Source: Rhodobacteraceae bacterium M382
GTDB lineage: Bacteria; Pseudomonadota; Alphaproteobacteria; Rhodobacterales; Rhodobacteraceae
Length of the DNA: 64,000 bases
NCBI GenBank assembly: GCA_025141015.1
Contig: CP081098.1
Span: forward strand, 434,001-498,000
Direction: 5' to 3'
Shown here: positions 61,984-64,000 of the stretch, in pieces
Position numbering within the stretch: position 1 is the stretch's first letter
How the letters are laid out: every line of letters starts with the position of its first letter
Notes under the pieces: generated by a model
Database searches by the model: none
What the model was told of the DNA's origin: nothing
The model's input: only the letters and a program-made list of their open reading frames with translations
Position numbers and translations under genes: made by a program

Positions 61984-62394
61984 CTATTGGTCAGAGGGTG
62001 GTGTGTCGAAACCGTCGTGACGGGGCAGGGCGTCTATCCCGTCCAGCCATGGGGCGCGTTCGCGCAGCACCACCTGGCAATCCGGTTGGTACAGGGTCGC
62101 ATCGTCCAGGGTGGCGGCGTGGATGTGCAATTCGCCCGGCCAGCGGTCCGAGCGAAAGTAGAGCCGGGTGCCGCAGGTTGGGCAAAAGCCGCGAAAGGTT
62201 CCTGGAGAGCTTTGATAATGGTTCGGGGTGCCGCTCCAGCTGACCTGCTTTGGATCGACCTCGACAAAGGCGACATAGGCAGATGACGCGGCCCGCTGGC
62301 AGCTTGTGCAATGGCAGATCAGGTTGCGCCCCCGTGGGCCGTCGTAGCGCCATGTAACGTCACCACACAGGCAACGCCCGGACAATTTGGTCAT
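61984..62394 (-). CDS. GFA-family (CENP-V/GFA) zinc-binding protein
   Basis: A 136-residue protein with the GFA cysteine pattern: GRCLCGDV, CHCTSCQRA and FCPTCGTRLYFRSD, which bind zinc ions. Members are related to glutathione-dependent formaldehyde-activating enzyme, though most are of unknown function. Start ATG 62394. It is first in a four-gene minus-strand operon and divergent from the DMSP-lyase-like gene. Confidence 0.85.
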   Translation of the reverse strand: MTKLSGRCLCGDVTWRYDGPRGRNLICHCTSCQRAASSAYVAFVEVDPKQVSWSGTPNHYQSSPGTFRGFCPTCGTRLYFRSDRWPGELHIHAATLDDATLYQPDCQVVLRERAPWLDGIDALPRHDGFDTPPSDQ

Positions 62395-62824
62395 CGTTGG
62401 TCTCCGCGTTGGGGGGATCGACAAAGGCGGCTGACAGGGACGAGTCGCATTTGAGGCGTGGCGTTGGTTCGAATGGAATCGGATCTCCAAGTGCCAGGCA
62501 GGCAGCGGGTCCTTGGGCGTTTTGGCAGCTGAGTCGTTGTGTTGGGTTGCATCTGGGGCGCGCTGATTGGCGGCGCAAAGCATTGAAACAAATGATGTAA
62601 ACCTGCCGGGTTCTCAGGCGATCCGCACAATCCGGTCGTCGCGGCCCAGACGAAGGACCGCGGGAGGGTGTTCAAGTTTGATACATTTGTTCCACGCATT
62701 GAGGAAATTGGTATGATTGATTGATGGGCTTGTCCATTCTATTTGCGACCAGGTCGGAATCGAGACATCGCTGACGGCGCTTGGCAGGTATCTCCGACTC
62801 AGAAATACAGCAAAGGAGGGGCCC
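62395..62824. other. Divergent intergenic region, GFA operon / DMSP-lyase-like gene
   Basis: These 430 nt separate two divergent units and probably hold both promoters. An open frame joins the lyase gene from 62717, but AAAGGAGGGG at 62812-62821 places the start at 62825. No other gene or strong inverted repeat is seen. Confidence 0.5.
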
Positions 62825-63430
62825 GTGAGCCGAGTTCTGTTTGACGCCGCATTGGACGCGGTGCGAGATTTTCACGCCAATATGCCCACCGTGGCGGGGT
62901 TTCAGGCGTGGCCGAATGATATCGCCTGGGCAGATCGGGATGGTCATGCGCTCCCCGTCGTGCAGCTGGTTCAGTCGGATCCGGGGGGACCTGCCGCTGA
63001 CGACGCAGAGGCCGGGCAGACCCGCAGGTTGCAGCAGGCGATCATGGCGCTGGCTCCGTATGTCGAATGGCGTCTGACCTATACCGAAGAAGAAGTCGGT
63101 GCCGATTTCCTGCAGCGGTTTGGGTGGTTTGAATTGGTCGGGCCCGATGGTCATTTCCATTCCACCCAAACGCGGATGACGGTCGGATACTGGGGGCGCG
63201 GGCTGTATTACCCGTGGCATGACCACGAACCCGAAGAGCTGTATTGCGTGGTGTCCGGAGAGGGTGTGTTCGAAGTGGACGGCGAACCGACACAGAAGTT
63301 GGGAGCCGGCCAAACCCGGTTGCACAGGACCTTTCAGCGACACGCGCTGACGACCGAGGAGCAGCCGATCCTGTGTTTCGTGGTGTGGCGCGGGGACGGA
63401 TTGGCGGATGATCCGCGTATGTCCAGCTGA
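62825..63430 (+). CDS. dddQ: Cupin-type dimethylsulfoniopropionate (DMSP) lyase, DddQ-like
   Basis: A 201-residue protein, the length of known DddQ. The cupin motif is GLYYPWHDHEPEELYCVVSG, with H132, H134, E138, Y140 and a later H173. Their spacing matches the DddQ metal ligands and catalytic Tyr as I recall them (H123, H125, E129, Y131, H163; Y129 here would be the base Y120). DddQ cleaves DMSP to dimethyl sulfide and acrylate. GTG start with AAAGGAGG 7 nt upstream. A GntR gene follows. Confidence 0.7.
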   Translation: MSRVLFDAALDAVRDFHANMPTVAGFQAWPNDIAWADRDGHALPVVQLVQSDPGGPAADDAEAGQTRRLQQAIMALAPYVEWRLTYTEEEVGADFLQRFGWFELVGPDGHFHSTQTRMTVGYWGRGLYYPWHDHEPEELYCVVSGEGVFEVDGEPTQKLGAGQTRLHRTFQRHALTTEEQPILCFVVWRGDGLADDPRMSS

Positions 63431-63434
63431 CAGG

Positions 63435-63511
63435 GGCCGGACCCGGGGCTTGCCCCGGGCCAGGCCCAACGGGGATGGCTGCATCTGTGATGCAGTCAGA
63501 CCGGGCGGGAG
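63435..63511 (+). repeat. Structured dispersed repeat, copy C
   Basis: Hairpin 1 has core CCCGGGG/CCCCGGG (63442-63448/63453-63459) extended by GGCCGG on one side and CCAGGCC on the other. The GGCCCAACGGG box is at 63463-63473. Hairpin 2 is a 10-bp stem with TGT loop (63476-63485/63489-63498, one G-T pair). CCGGGCGGGAG is at 63501-63511. The spacing is 27 nt. It begins 5 nt after the lyase stop on the same strand. Confidence 0.88.
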
Positions 63512-63582
63512 AGCCGCGAGGTGGTGTTCCGGTTTCCGGTCGGGCAGTCTATGGTTGCGGCAAAAGACAAGAAGGCATCCAG

Positions 63583-64000
63583 ATGGCGGGACAGACGGAA
63601 CAGGTTCTCAACGCGATTTTGCAGGACATCGAAGCGGGGCGGTTGCGTCCGGGATCGGCGCTGGACGAGGCCGATCTGGTCACGCGCCATGGTGTGTCAC
63701 GTACCCCGGTGCGCGAGGCGTTCATCCAGCTGGAAGCCATCGGATTGATCCGCCGGTTGCCGCGCAAGGGGGCGGTCCTGTTCAAGCCGACCCTGGAAGA
63801 GTTTCTGGCCATCCTCGAAGTGCATGCGCGGCTCGAAGGGCAGGCGGCGGGGTTGGCTGCCCGCAGGTTGTCACCCGAGCAGGCGGCTGATTTGGAGGCC
63901 GTTGTTGTCGCCTGCGAGGTTCACGCCCGTGACCTGGGCGACGGGGCACCGGACGCCTATTATCAGCTGAACCTGCGGTTTCATGCGACGGTTGCGATGG
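63583..64000 (+). CDS. GntR-family (FCD-type) transcriptional regulator, 3' end outside window
   Basis: The frame starts MAGQTEQVLNAILQDIEAG at ATG 63583, with GAAGG about 8 nt upstream, and stays open to the window end (139 codons). It has a GntR winged HTH (LDEADLVTRHGVSRTPVREAF) and the start of an FCD effector domain (EFLAILEVHARLEGQAAGLAARR). It probably regulates a nearby catabolic operon; which one cannot be told. Confidence 0.88.
   Translation, partial: MAGQTEQVLNAILQDIEAGRLRPGSALDEADLVTRHGVSRTPVREAFIQLEAIGLIRRLPRKGAVLFKPTLEEFLAILEVHARLEGQAAGLAARRLSPEQAADLEAVVVACEVHARDLGDGAPDAYYQLNLRFHATVAM

Noticed and set aside
1-64000. CRISPR arrays, insertion sequences, rRNA and toxin-antitoxin pairs
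   Set aside because: No regular spaced repeats, transposase-like proteins, rRNA segments or typical small two-gene modules were found.

Overview
The window looks like a chromosomal segment of a marine Roseobacter-group alphaproteobacterium (Rhodobacteraceae). Supporting signs are the alphaproteobacterial adk-rpsM-rpsK-rpoA-rplQ order, a bztABCD amino-acid importer, an ATP12-type F1-ATPase assembly chaperone, a choline importer of the ChoXWV type, a DMSP-lyase-like cupin, and moderately high-GC codon use throughout. No rRNA, phage, insertion sequence or CRISPR array is seen. There is one tRNA gene, tRNA-Arg(ACG).

Layout. 1-2800: end of the ribosomal-protein/RNA-polymerase alpha operon, closed by a clear terminator. 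2849-9636: TauD-like dioxygenase, HtrA/Do protease, RarA, an RluA-family pseudouridine synthase, a HAD hydrolase and ATP12. 9867-14397: bztABCD, with a strong hairpin after the binding-protein gene and a terminator at the end. 14401-17296 (minus strand): SixA-type phosphatase, Fe-S protein, fatty-acid hydroxylase-type membrane enzyme and argB; then a plus-strand SDR oxidoreductase. 18174-29714 (minus strand): the conserved block that in relatives runs rpmH-rnpA-yidD-(ttcA)-yidC-MOSC-engB. Here it is split between yidD and rnpA by about 4.7 kb of accessory DNA. That DNA carries a putative metal-handling trio (His-rich protein, HupE/UreJ permease, membrane-anchored protein) and a plus-strand YtcJ-type amidohydrolase. 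30033-33588: TVP38 membrane protein, pyridine-nucleotide disulfide oxidoreductase and an orphan histidine kinase. 33646-34960: tRNA-Arg followed by a degenerate tandem repeat and small accessory genes. 34961-41609: LysR regulator, the choX-hydrolase-choW-choV operon with a divergent BetI-like regulator, and another hydrolase.

41631-55159 is a complete-looking aerobic phenylacetate (paa) catabolic region. PaaK makes phenylacetyl-CoA, PaaABCDE epoxidises it, PaaG isomerises to the oxepin, PaaZ opens and oxidises the ring, PaaI removes dead-end thioesters and PaaJ releases acetyl-CoA. It carries two candidate regulators (PaaX type and TetR/PaaR type), an extra ferritin-like PaaA/PaaC relative, and an inserted MarR/PACE-efflux pair with two matched operators. 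55505-59112 encodes a two-subunit biotin-dependent acyl-CoA carboxylase of the methylcrotonyl/geranyl type. 59123-62394 is a four-gene minus-strand operon (FrhB-like Fe-S flavoprotein, sulfotransferase-like protein, Asp/Glu racemase/arylmalonate decarboxylase-like enzyme, GFA-family protein). It is divergent from a 201-residue DMSP-lyase-like cupin, and a GntR regulator runs off the end.

The most interesting structure not explained by genes is a dispersed intergenic repeat found three times (near 29.0, 42.5 and 63.4 kb). It has a conserved GGCCCAACGGG box and a conserved CCGGGCGGGAG box at a fixed 27-28 nt spacing. The flanking hairpins are covariable: their sequences differ completely between copies but the pairing is kept. 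A second structured element, a perfect three-way junction, sits between paaC and paaD.
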